Positions 8,461-15,462 of a stretch of 17,252 nucleotides of DNA are shown here, piece by piece; within the stretch, counting starts at the first letter, position 1, and every line of letters begins with the position of its first letter. Both the position numbers and the translations under genes were made by a program. The DNA is from an uncultured Acetatifactor sp. (GTDB taxonomy: Bacteria; Bacillota; Clostridia; Lachnospirales; Lachnospiraceae): positions 1-17,252 of the forward strand of contig CAJUGL010000066.1 of assembly GCA_910586515.1 (NCBI GenBank), read 5' to 3'. A model generated the notes under the pieces. That model did no database searches and was not told where the DNA came from. It was given only the letters and a program-made list of their open reading frames with translations.

Positions 8461-8877
8461 ATGGGTGAAGATTTTTTGAAAGATAAGTTGGATTCGGCTG
8501 CGCGGATACGCCAGATACGGGAGAGAGCCGGATTTACGCAGGAACAGTTTGCCGAGATCCTGGGGATATCACTGTCGGGGTACAAGAAAATCGAGAATGC
8601 GGAAAACCAGATATCTCTCAACGGCCTGCGCAAGTTGGAGAGGAAATTACAGGTATCTGCCGACTATATCTTGTTTGGGGAAAATGAAAGTCCCGATGTC
8701 ATGTGGGAACGAATTCAGAATTGTACGGATTCGGACAAACTGTATCTAATGATAAAGCTTCTTTTCTATTTTGCGAACAACAGGAACAAAGCATTTTACG
8801 TGAAGGAGGATAAGGCCAATCTGGACGATGCAATTTTCCGTGTTATGGAAGAATTGCGGAAGTACAAGGTAGATTGA
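8461..8877 (+). CDS. XRE-family helix-turn-helix regulator
   Basis: This 138-residue DNA-binding protein has an N-terminal HTH_3/cro-C1 domain at about residues 14-70: IRQIRERAGFTQEQFAEILG, then SGYKKIENAENQISL and LRKLERKLQVSADYILFG. The C-terminal ~65 residues are helical and not recognised; they may mediate dimerisation. A strong AAAGGAGG site (about 8445-8452) precedes the ATG. It is followed after 28 bp by a second XRE gene, probably in one transcript, and is divergent from the serine dehydratase operon. Whether it controls that operon or itself cannot be read from the sequence. I could not assign a convincing -35/-10 pair in 8300-8440. Confidence 0.87.
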   Translation: MGEDFLKDKLDSAARIRQIRERAGFTQEQFAEILGISLSGYKKIENAENQISLNGLRKLERKLQVSADYILFGENESPDVMWERIQNCTDSDKLYLMIKLLFYFANNRNKAFYVKEDKANLDDAIFRVMEELRKYKVD

Positions 8878-8905
8878 TACGTAGTTCTGGACGGGTTTGA
8901 GAGAC

Positions 8906-9241
8906 ATGGAGCAGATAGCAAATGTATATGCAGAGGTTGGAGGAAGAATTCATTCCACAAGGATACTGAGGGGATACACACGAAAGCAGCTGGCGGAGCT
9001 GGCCTCTATTTCCCCGAAGTTTCTATACGAAATTGAAAATGGGAAAAAGGGGTTTTCCGTAGCGGTGCTGTATAATCTGTGTGACGCGCTGCAGGTGGAC
9101 AGTAATTATATATTAAAAGGAAAAGAAAAATCTGTCTATGACAACCATCTTGTGGAGGCCATAGAATTGTTTGACAGGGGGCAGACGGAGCGGCTCAGCA
9201 CGATTATCAGGCAGATATATGAGCTGCACAAACAGGTATAA
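8906..9241 (+). CDS. second small XRE-family helix-turn-helix regulator
   Basis: The protein has 111 residues from ATG 8906; a TTG at 8897 would add three. The HTH domain spans about residues 10-68 (GGRIHSTRILRGYTRKQLAE, SPKFLYEIENGKKGFSV, LCDALQVDSNYILKG). A short C-terminal helix region follows (VEAIELFDRGQTERLSTII). Like its upstream neighbour, it ends the HTH with the xxYILxG signature, so the two may be paralogues. The ribosome binding site is weak, so expression may depend on coupling to the first XRE gene 28 bp upstream. The rnpB promoter begins 13 bp after its stop. Confidence 0.83.
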   Translation: MEQIANVYAEVGGRIHSTRILRGYTRKQLAELASISPKFLYEIENGKKGFSVAVLYNLCDALQVDSNYILKGKEKSVYDNHLVEAIELFDRGQTERLSTIIRQIYELHKQV

Positions 9242-9253
9242 TTCGATTTCCTC

Positions 9254-9282
9254 TTGTTTTTTTGGATGGTTGCGGATATAAT
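9254..9282 (+). promoter_or_regulatory. rnpB promoter
   Basis: TTGTTT (9254-9259), a 17-bp spacer and a perfect TATAAT (9277-9282) place the transcription start near 9288-9290. That is the first base of helix P1 of RNase P RNA. The agreement between the promoter and the RNA 5' end supports both calls. Confidence 0.85.
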
Positions 9283-9288
9283 AGGGAC

Positions 9289-9664
9289 GGTGAGTAGGAT
9301 AAATAATCGCGGCTGCGTTCAGGTGCAGATCTCTGCACCTGAACGCGGGTGAGGAAAGTCCGGGCTTCGCAGGGCAGGATGCCGGATAACGTCCGGTGGA
9401 GGCGACTCCAAGGCCAGTGCAACAGAAATATACAGCAGGGAGACATGTTCGCATGCATTCCTGTAATGGTGGAAAGGCAGTGTAAGAGACTACCGTCTGT
9501 CCGGTAACGGACGGAGCCATGTAAACCCCATCCGAAGCAAGACCAAAACGAAGGCTGCAGGCTTGCCCGGCCTGCTTTCAGGTAGGTCGCTTGACACGGC
9601 TGGCGACAGCCGCGCTAGATAGATGATTATTCACGACATAACCCGGCTTATCGTCCTGCTCACC
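9289..9664 (+). ncRNA. rnpB: RNase P RNA, bacterial
   Basis: This is the catalytic RNA that matures the 5' ends of tRNAs, about 376 nt. The ends pair as helix P1: GGTGAG (9289-9294) with CTCACC (9659-9664), continued by AGGA/TCCT. Conserved elements in order are GAGGAAAGTCCGGGC (from 9351), the CAGTGCAACAGAAA stretch (from 9416), GTAAACCCCATCCGAAGCAA (P15/specificity region, near 9522), and the 3' CATAACCCGGCTTATCG. Helix P3 is an uninterrupted 15-bp palindrome, GCGTTCAGGTGCAGA (9315-9329) with its complement at 9332-9346. The exact ends are inferred from the pairing. Confidence 0.95.
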
Positions 9665-9670
9665 GCTCAT

Positions 9671-9714
9671 ATGCCGGAAATACCCGGATTTACCGGGAGT
9701 TCCGGCATTTTAAC
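9671..9714 (+). terminator. intrinsic terminator of rnpB
   Basis: ATGCCGGAA (9671-9679) pairs with TTCCGGCAT (9700-9708), and an inner CCCGG/CCGGG stem (9683-9687 with 9693-9697) extends it. Four T overlap the stem end (9708-9711). It starts 6 nt after the RNase P RNA 3' end. The T-run is short. Confidence 0.75.
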
Positions 9715-9812
9715 GTTTTCGTCAGAGGGCTTAAAACAGGGAAAAATGGTACCGTTAGCAACACGTTGGCTGCTTCGTTGAAGAAGGCAGGGATGTAGAT
9801 GAACAGGCAAAG

Positions 9813-9940
9813 CCTGCGCACCTTTAACAGGGTGCTTTTTTTATGCGCAGGTCCGTGCGCAAAGTGCGACTCGTCGCATCTGGAGTTTTGCCGCTGAAGA
9901 CGGGCACGGGCCGCACGGTAAGTGGGGATAAACTGTCCCC
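9813..9940. other. multi-hairpin intergenic element of unknown role
   Basis: Four or five stems are packed together in this otherwise gene-free stretch (9715-9980). CCTGCGCA (9813-9820) pairs with TGCGCAGG (9844-9851). An alternative hairpin, GCACC (9818-9822) with GGTGC (9831-9835), is followed by seven T and would be a terminator. GGTCCGTGC (9850-9858) pairs with GCACGGGCC (9904-9912) with one G-U, enclosing TGCGA/TCGCA (9865-9878). GGGGA (9924-9928) pairs with TCCCC (9936-9940). A 32-codon frame (9799-9897) overlaps it but has only a weak ribosome binding site. It could be a small RNA, a dispersed repeat or a leader. No known family is recognised. Confidence 0.55.
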
Positions 9941-9982
9941 TGCCTGATTGACCTCTTTTACCGCAGCAGGCGCAAAATCCGC

Positions 9983-10012
9983 TTTACAGAGAGACATGTT
10001 TTATGCTATTAT
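9983..10012 (+). promoter_or_regulatory. promoter of the degV-family gene
   Basis: TTTACA (9983-9988), an 18-bp spacer and an extended -10, TGC followed by TATTAT (10007-10012), lie about 80 bp upstream of the ATG at 10095. Confidence 0.65.
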
Positions 10013-10094
10013 ATGTGGTAATAAAAACCATATTAGCTTGAATAAAAAACTGATATATGGGTGATCATATACAAGATAGATGGGAGAGTATACA

Positions 10095-10934
10095 ATGAGC
10101 TATAAAATAGTACTGGACAGCTGCGGTGAACTTCCGGAAAATCTGGCCGGAGACAGCCGGTTTGAGCGTGTGCCGCTGGGGCTGGAGGTGGGAGAGTACA
10201 GGATACAGGATGACGACAGTTTCAACCAGGCTGAATTTCTGAAAAAGGTGGCGGAATATCCCAAGTGTCCGAAATCTTCCTGTCCTTCCCCCGAGCGGTT
10301 TATGGAGGCTTACCATGCGGAGGCGGATCATATTTATGTGATAACGCTGTCGGCGAAACTGAGCGGAAGTTATAACAGTGCAAAGCTTGGAGAGAAATTG
10401 TATCATGAAAAGTATGGGAAGAAGCAGATTCATGTGGTGGACTCGGAATCGGCCAGCGGCGGCGAAGCCCAGCTGGCGCTGAAGCTGATGGAGCTGGAAG
10501 AGAGCGGGAAATTTAGTTTTGAGCAGATCGTGGAGGAGATAGAGCGTTATCGGGACAGTGTGAAGACCTATTTTGTGCTGGACAATTTGGATACTTTGCG
10601 GAAGAACGGCAGATTGTCCGGTGTGAAGGCCTTGGTAGCGTCCACGCTGAGCATCAAACCGGTGATGGGAGCGACAAAAGGAGAGATTATTCAGAGAAGC
10701 CAGACGATCGGCATCAAAAAGGCATTGGGGAAAATGGCAGAGCTGGCAGTTTCCGAGGTGGTGGGCGCGGAAGGGCGCAGGCTGGTCATCACCCACTGCA
10801 ACGCGCGTTCACGGGCAGAGCAGATCAGGAAAATAATCCTGGAGAAAGCAGCCTTCAAGGAATGTATTATCATGGATACCAGGGGAGTCAGCAGTATGTA
10901 TGCCAATGACGGCGGGGTGATCGTGACCACATGA
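10095..10934 (+). CDS. DegV family protein (fatty-acid binding)
   Basis: DegV (FakB-like) proteins bind a fatty acid and, where the partner kinase FakA is present, present it for phosphorylation. No kinase gene is in this window. The 279-residue length fits. Visible signatures are the N-terminal MSYKIVLDSCGELP, SSCPSPERF (61-69, the usual SQPSP position), ITLSAKLSGSYNSA (83-96), VVDSESASGG (114-123), LRKNGRLSG and the C-terminal GVIVTT. The start at 10095 follows GGGAGAG (10082-10088) with a 6-base gap. The in-frame ATG at 10080 precedes this site and is rejected. It is expected to be cytoplasmic and is convergent with the DUF1294 gene. Confidence 0.9.
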   Translation: MSYKIVLDSCGELPENLAGDSRFERVPLGLEVGEYRIQDDDSFNQAEFLKKVAEYPKCPKSSCPSPERFMEAYHAEADHIYVITLSAKLSGSYNSAKLGEKLYHEKYGKKQIHVVDSESASGGEAQLALKLMELEESGKFSFEQIVEEIERYRDSVKTYFVLDNLDTLRKNGRLSGVKALVASTLSIKPVMGATKGEIIQRSQTIGIKKALGKMAELAVSEVVGAEGRRLVITHCNARSRAEQIRKIILEKAAFKECIIMDTRGVSSMYANDGGVIVTT

Positions 10935-10935
10935 C

Positions 10936-10973
10936 CTGTCAGACGGCAGAGATTTCTACAGGGTCTGATACAG
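10936..10973. other. hairpin between convergent degV and DUF1294 genes
   Basis: CTGT plus AGAC (10936-10944) can pair with GTCT plus ACAG (10963-10973) with small bulges. It overlaps the end of the DUF1294 gene (stop at 10956-10958). There is no T-run on either strand, so a terminator role is uncertain. Confidence 0.3.
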
Positions 10974-11234
10974 ACGGCTGTACAGGAAGAGCGCGCCGAG
11001 GGCTTCCGCGATAAAGATGGCGGGCATGCCGTATTTGAAGTACCAATGCTTTGTCTTGTGGCGGAAGTACCGCATGCCCAGAGTGCAGCCTAAAGCGCCC
11101 CCCAGAAATGCGGTAAGGAATAAAGAGGCCTCCGAGATGCGCCATGCACCCCGGACGGCTCTTTTTTTGTCTGCGCCCATCAAGACAAATCCGATTAAAT
11201 TTGCTGCGGTGATGTAGACAATAAACAGTTCCAT
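10956..11234 (-). CDS. DUF1294 small membrane protein
   Basis: The function is unknown. The 92 residues carry the family signature in order: MGADKKRAVRGAWRISE (residues 18-34), a GGALGCTLGM turn, then RYFRHKTKHWYFKYGMP. Hydrophobic segments at about 3-20, 36-55 and 70-88 suggest two or three membrane helices around the conserved basic loops. The minus-strand ATG at 11234 is preceded by AGGAGA with a 9-base gap. It starts 17 bp after the argG stop on the same strand, so it is probably co-transcribed with argG. That linkage gives no functional hint I recognise. Confidence 0.88.
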   Translation of the reverse strand: MELFIVYITAANLIGFVLMGADKKRAVRGAWRISEASLFLTAFLGGALGCTLGMRYFRHKTKHWYFKYGMPAIFIAEALGALFLYSRLYQTL

Positions 11235-11251
11235 AAAATCATTTCTCCTGA

Positions 11252-12475
11252 TTAAAATACGGTTTCGTTCTGCTCCGCCATCTTCATTGCCCTCACTTTG
11301 CAGGACAGGCCGAAGAGATTGATAAAGCCCTCTGCATCATGATGATCGTACAGATCGCCGGTGGTGAAAGAGGCGATGCTTTCATTGTAAAGGGAATAGG
11401 GGGAGACAGTCCCGGCCTTAATGATATTTCCCTTATAGAGCTTGAAGCGTACCTGACCGGTAACATATTTCTGGGTCTCCTGGATGAAAGCCTGCTCAGC
11501 CAGACGAAGGGGAGTAAACCATTTTCCCTCATATACGAGACTGGCAAAACGACCGCCCATTTCCTTTTTCATGGCGTAGGTGTCTCTGTCCAGAATCAGT
11601 TCTTCCAACTGCTGGTGCGCTTCCATCAGAATGGTTCCGCCGGGAGTCTCGTAGACGCCCCGGGACTTCATGCCCACAACCCGGTTCTCCACAATGTCGA
11701 TAATGCCTATACCGTGCTTTCCGCCCAGCTCGTTCAGGGTGTGAATGATGTCGGATACCTTCATCCTCTGTCCGTTCACAGAGGTGGGAATGCCTTTTTC
11801 AAAGGTCATGGTTACGTATTCGCCTTCTTCAGGAGCCTTTTCGGGAGTGACGCCCAGCACAAGGACATGATTATAATCCGGCTCATTTGCGGGATTCTCC
11901 AGTTCAAGTCCCTCGTGGCTGATATGCCAGATATTGCGGTCGCGGCTGTAGGAAGAATCTGCGGAAAAAGGAAGGTGGATGCCGTGAGCCTGGCAGTATT
12001 CGATCTCGGATTCACGGGAATCCATATTCCACTTATCGCTTCTCCATGCGGCAATGATTTTGATATCGGGAGCCAGAGCTTTTATTCCCAGCTCGAAGCG
12101 AATCTGGTCGTTGCCCTTTCCTGTAGCGCCGTGGCAGATGGCTGTAGCGCCTTCCTTTCGGGCAATTTCCACTAATTTCTTGGCGATGAGCGGTCTGGCC
12201 ATGGAAGTGCCCAGGAGATATTTGTTCTCATAGACGGCGCCGGCCTGGACGCAGGGTACGATGTATTCGTCACAGAATTCATCCACTACATTCTCTATGT
12301 ACAGCTTGGATGCTCCGCAGAACCGAGCGCGTTCTTCCAGACCGTCCAGCTCCTCGGCCTGTCCGCAGTCAACGCAGACACAGATTACCTCGTAATCATA
12401 GTTTTCCTTAAGCCAGGGGATAATGGCGGTGGTGTCCAGGCCGCCGGAATAAGCCAGAACTACTTTTTCTTTCAT
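11252..12475 (-). CDS. argG: argininosuccinate synthase
   Basis: It joins citrulline and aspartate using ATP (arginine biosynthesis). The 407-residue length is normal. AYSGGLDTT at residues 8-16 is the ATP pyrophosphatase P-loop. Other family blocks are YLLGTSMARPLIAKK, CHGATGKGNDQIRFE, SDKWNMDSRESEIEYC, SYSRDRNIWHISHEG and GIGIIDIVENRVVGMKSRGVYETPGG. GGAGG lies 10 bases ahead of the minus-strand ATG at 12475. No argH is adjacent in the window. The promoter at 12526-12554 drives it. Confidence 0.97.
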   Translation of the reverse strand: MKEKVVLAYSGGLDTTAIIPWLKENYDYEVICVCVDCGQAEELDGLEERARFCGASKLYIENVVDEFCDEYIVPCVQAGAVYENKYLLGTSMARPLIAKKLVEIARKEGATAICHGATGKGNDQIRFELGIKALAPDIKIIAAWRSDKWNMDSRESEIEYCQAHGIHLPFSADSSYSRDRNIWHISHEGLELENPANEPDYNHVLVLGVTPEKAPEEGEYVTMTFEKGIPTSVNGQRMKVSDIIHTLNELGGKHGIGIIDIVENRVVGMKSRGVYETPGGTILMEAHQQLEELILDRDTYAMKKEMGGRFASLVYEGKWFTPLRLAEQAFIQETQKYVTGQVRFKLYKGNIIKAGTVSPYSLYNESIASFTTGDLYDHHDAEGFINLFGLSCKVRAMKMAEQNETVF

Positions 12476-12525
12476 AGACAGGAATCCTCCATTGATGATA
12501 TTTTAGGTTGTTTTTGCCTGAAAAC

Positions 12526-12554
12526 ACTATACATCATTCCGGAGGGAATTGCAA
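12526..12554 (-). promoter_or_regulatory. argG promoter
   Basis: Read on the minus strand, TTGCAA (12554-12549) and TATAGT (12531-12526) are separated by 17 bp and end about 50 bp upstream of the argG ATG. I do not see a clear ARG-box operator. Confidence 0.7.
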
Positions 12555-12591
12555 GAGCGGCGTTTTGGGTGCAAAGGGGACTGTTGCGGAT

Positions 12592-12692
12592 TCTATTGTA
12601 TGATACAGGCGGCCTCGGGATTTTGTACAGAATATACATTATAACATCTGTTTCAGTCAGCAGGAATAAATTTAATTATCAGAACTGAACAA
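12592..12692 (+). repeat. upstream-leader repeat, copy 1 of 2
   Basis: This aligns with 15367-15462. Both share TCTATTG, then GATTTTGT (12619-12626 and 15389-15396), then a gap-free 66-bp alignment with roughly 70% identity, ending in GAACAA. It ends just before the strong promoter at 12705-12733. It is most simply the conserved upstream region of a lipoprotein gene of the array that follows. Confidence 0.75.
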
Positions 12693-12704
12693 AATTTCGC
12701 GCTG

Positions 12705-12733
12705 TTGACAGAATAATTTTTGAATGTTATTAT
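12705..12733 (+). promoter_or_regulatory. strong sigma-A promoter driving the lipoprotein array
   Basis: A perfect TTGACA (12705-12710), a 17-bp spacer and TATTAT (12728-12733) with an extended TG (12725-12726) are present. Transcription would start near 12740, run through the gene-tail remnant at 12737-12829 and reach the lipoprotein ATG at 12846. Confidence 0.8.
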
Positions 12734-12736
12734 ATT

Positions 12737-12829
12737 GCAAGCATGTATTTTGCCGGGGATGCCACCCTGGACGCTACCGTGCAGAAGATCCAAACCAGAG
12801 TACTGTTGTATCTGGATGAACTTGAATAA
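12737..12829 (+). pseudogene. remnant of the 3' end of a lipoprotein paralogue
   Basis: Read from 12737 this encodes ASMYFAGDATLDATVQKI, continues to LYLDELE and stops with TAA at 12827-12829. Bases 12737-12822 match 17008-17093, the end of the last lipoprotein copy, at 85 of 86 positions. The one difference is synonymous (12772). Nothing of the rest of the gene remains. A promoter and leader are joined directly to this tail, which is the footprint of a large internal deletion. It now forms the 5' untranslated region of the next gene. The internal ATG at 12743 has no ribosome binding site. Confidence 0.85.
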
Positions 12830-12845
12830 GAAATACGGAGAAGGG

Positions 12846-15005
12846 ATGCATGATAAGATGAAGTTATTTATGGGAGAGAGAACTATATTGAAAATGTTTA
12901 AAACAGTCATTTGCCTATTGGTGACAGCCGTATTACTGAGCATTTCTGCCTGCGGGTTCCGGGATACACCGGAGCCCGTTTTAGAATCAGGAGAAAACCA
13001 GAGAGAAAATGCGGCAGAGTCACAGGAAGAAGAAAGTCTGCCCGTGCCGGTAGCGGATTTCCATTATATGACACTGGACCACTTTCTGGAAGGGGCATAT
13101 ACGTTCAACCATGACTGGTTTTATTTTGAAGGGCAAGAGCGGAAAGAAGAAGGAGGATACAGCAGATATCTCTATAGAAACAGGCTGTCCGAAGCTTTTC
13201 GGCCGGAGGAATTCCTGCGGATCGACAGTCTGGGGGATGTGGAGCTTTGTGCGCTGCTGACGGAGCAGGAGGGGAAATGTATCACATTCTGGGCGGATTG
13301 GTCAGGGGAATCTGAGACCGGGGAGAGAGAGGTTGCAGGCTATTTCCTGGAAAAATACAGTCCGGAAGGAGAACGGCTGTGGCGTGTCGAATATACGCCG
13401 GAAACTTTCGGCGACAAGGGACAGCGCCTGAACCAGGGGACGGTGACGGCAGACGGGCATATCTGCCTGTACGATCACGGTACAGACGGAACCGCCTTTT
13501 TCTTTGGAGAAGACGGGAATCTGGAGGGAAGCTGTACACCGGCCCTGGACAGGCTGGACGGAATTGCTGTGGGGCGTGAAAACCGTATCTACGGATACTG
13601 TGCTGCCGGGAAGGACACAACGTTTACACTGCTTGGGGGAAACGGGGAGATCTATACCTGTCCCATGGCGCCGAAGCAGGTATTTGACGGCTATGAGGAT
13701 GGGGTGTACCTTTCCGATGGGAAGAGTCTGTGGAGCTATGAACCGGAAAGCGGTGAAAGCGAGAAGCTTCTGGATTGGAAATCGGAATATGTCCAGATCG
13801 GGACCAATGTAAACAGACGGGTGACGAACACGGGAGATATGCGTTCCGATATTGCGAATATCCAGAACTCTCCCATAGATGGCCTCTTCTGCGGCGGCGG
13901 GCGTATTACGGTACTGTGTCTGGAGCAGGAATTTTTCGATAATAGCAGCCAGAGACAGGTTTTGACCTTTGCCGGCATTACCTTTGAAGACAGCGGGCAG
14001 TATCCGGGGAAAACAAAAATCACGTTGGGATATCCCGCTTCCGCCGATGAAGGAGCCGGCTCTTCGGGTCATCTGGAATATCTGGTCCGGCGGTATAACA
14101 GGCAGAGCCTGAAGTACAGTGTTGAAATTGTTTACGATGAAAGTTCCGTTGCCATGACAGCAAAGCTCCTGCAGAAGAAGGGAGCCGATTTGTTGGAGGT
14201 ATCCCTTCTGCCCATAGCCAGTCTGGCGCCAAAAGGTGTTTTTGAAGATTTATCGCCGTATTATGACACTGCATTGTGGGAAGGGCTTCTGGAATCTGTC
14301 CGCAAGGCCTGTACGGCGGAGGGGAAGAGTTTCCTGGTGATACCGTCCTTTTCCATAAAGACACTGCGGGGGAAGGAAAAACTGACTCAGGAATGGACTC
14401 CCTGGGCGTTTCTGGAAATGGGACGGGAAAACAGAATGTTTGAGATACAGTCTCCCTGGGAAGCTTTCCGGTACTGTATGGGGATCAGGAAAGCGGAGCA
14501 TTTTATTGATGAGGAGAAGAAAGAATGCTCTTTTGACGGGGAAGAATTTCGTCGGATTCTGGAAGAATGCGCAGCCTGGGACAGCTATGACGGAACGGAC
14601 CGCAGCGGTTATATCCCGGTAACCATAGGGGAGGAAGTGGTAGGTTACAGGCCTCCAGAACTGGAAGATGCGGAATGGCAGTTTGCTGAACAGTATATTT
14701 CCTCTATAAAGGGCTGCATTAATCAGATGCATGCAGATTATGCCGGAAAAATGGTGGGATATCCGGGGTGGGATGGAGCAGAGTATGCGTTTGCGCCGGA
14801 GAATCTGTTTGCCATGAACAGCGCTTCTCCCAATAAGGAAGGCGCCTGGGATTTTCTGAGATTTCTGCTCTCCAAAGAGATGCAGGACTGCATTGACTGG
14901 GAGTTCCCGGTACGGGCTGACAGCTTTGCGGGCTGCCTGGAGGATGTGTATGACCCTTACGACGAGGAATGGCTGCTTGCCAATTCCCCTTCCTATGGGC
15001 GCTGA
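12846..15005 (+). CDS. large lipoprotein with solute-binding-protein-like C-terminal half; frameshifted at its 3' end
   Basis: There are 719 residues in frame, or 795 if a one-base deletion near 14997-14999 is restored (end at 15232). Residues 17-36 form a lipoprotein signal (MFKTVICLLVTAVLLSISAC) with lipobox ISAC and Cys36 as the lipidated residue. An acidic linker follows. About 60-370 are repeated beta-type stretches, such as NRIYGYCAAGKDTTFTLLG and SLWSYEPESGE, that suggest a beta-propeller. From about 400 the protein resembles family 1 extracellular solute-binding proteins (YNRQSLKYSVEIVYDE, GADLLEV, GVFEDLSPYYD, NKEGAWDFLRFLLSKEMQ). No permease or ATPase is in the window and no substrate can be named. 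ATG 12846 follows GGAG at 12837-12840; an in-frame ATG at 12894 would give a more usual signal length. Confidence 0.78.
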   Translation: MHDKMKLFMGERTILKMFKTVICLLVTAVLLSISACGFRDTPEPVLESGENQRENAAESQEEESLPVPVADFHYMTLDHFLEGAYTFNHDWFYFEGQERKEEGGYSRYLYRNRLSEAFRPEEFLRIDSLGDVELCALLTEQEGKCITFWADWSGESETGEREVAGYFLEKYSPEGERLWRVEYTPETFGDKGQRLNQGTVTADGHICLYDHGTDGTAFFFGEDGNLEGSCTPALDRLDGIAVGRENRIYGYCAAGKDTTFTLLGGNGEIYTCPMAPKQVFDGYEDGVYLSDGKSLWSYEPESGESEKLLDWKSEYVQIGTNVNRRVTNTGDMRSDIANIQNSPIDGLFCGGGRITVLCLEQEFFDNSSQRQVLTFAGITFEDSGQYPGKTKITLGYPASADEGAGSSGHLEYLVRRYNRQSLKYSVEIVYDESSVAMTAKLLQKKGADLLEVSLLPIASLAPKGVFEDLSPYYDTALWEGLLESVRKACTAEGKSFLVIPSFSIKTLRGKEKLTQEWTPWAFLEMGRENRMFEIQSPWEAFRYCMGIRKAEHFIDEEKKECSFDGEEFRRILEECAAWDSYDGTDRSGYIPVTIGEEVVGYRPPELEDAEWQFAEQYISSIKGCINQMHADYAGKMVGYPGWDGAEYAFAPENLFAMNSASPNKEGAWDFLRFLLSKEMQDCIDWEFPVRADSFAGCLEDVYDPYDEEWLLANSPSYGR

Positions 15006-15232
15006 TGGCAGAACTGGGATATGTGCGGTCGGGCAGGCCCACGGAAGCGGACGCGGCTGCTGCGCGGCACATGGTGGACAACGCCGTGATTGATCTGAGG
15101 AACGGTTTACAGGATCCGGTTATGCGCATTCTGTATGAGGAGACGAGTATGTATTTCCAGGGAGATGCTTCCCTGGATGAGACAGTGGAGAAAATTCAGA
15201 GCAGAGTAGGCCTGTATCTGCAGGAACAGTAA
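15005..15232 (+). pseudogene. displaced C-terminal segment of the preceding lipoprotein
   Basis: These 75 residues (from MAELGYVRSGRPTEADAAAA to the C-terminal VGLYLQEQ) match the end of the last lipoprotein copy, including the EETSMYFQGDASLDETVEKI block. They lie in the -1 frame relative to the main gene. One extra G in the GGG at 14997-14999 would join the two frames as SPSYGALMAELG. The upstream stop TGA (15003-15005) overlaps an ATG (15005-15007) as TGATG. Translation could therefore restart by coupling, though no Shine-Dalgarno site is evident. Confidence 0.75.
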
Positions 15233-15366
15233 AGATTTCACAACGAATGAAATGCCTTGAGTTTGCTGCCGTTTCTGCTGGTATTATGCATATTTGACGG
15301 TATTTTACTTAGGGGCTTTGCCGCTAAACGCAACATGATACATCCAATAGGATTTAAAGGCAGAAG

Positions 15367-15462
15367 TCTATTGGATGATAGTCTCGGGGATTTTGTGCAA
15401 AATATACATGAAAGTATCCTTTTTGGTCAGCGGAAATAAGGTTGCTTGTCAAAAACGAACAA
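15367..15462 (+). repeat. upstream-leader repeat, copy 2 of 2
   Basis: This is homologous to 12592-12692, ending in the same GAACAA. In copy 1 a strong promoter follows. Here the sequence switches at about 15463 straight into the middle of a lipoprotein coding region, so the promoter and gene start were lost. The rest of the gap after the preceding gene (15233-15366) shows no gene or clear signal. Confidence 0.75.

Noticed and set aside
9741..9842. T-box-like leader (AATGGTACCG followed by a terminator hairpin)
   Set aside because: The bulge sequence is only partly T-box-like, no specifier stem is evident, and the next gene is a DegV protein with its own promoter.
9799..9897. 32-codon small protein with four cysteines
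   Set aside because: It lies wholly within the hairpin element, has only a weak AGGG site and no homology I can name, so coding is not supported.
12720..12845. N-terminal extension of the lipoprotein from a start at 12720
   Set aside because: It overlaps the promoter -10 and reads the gene-tail remnant out of frame; the signal peptide and ribosome binding site support a start at 12846.
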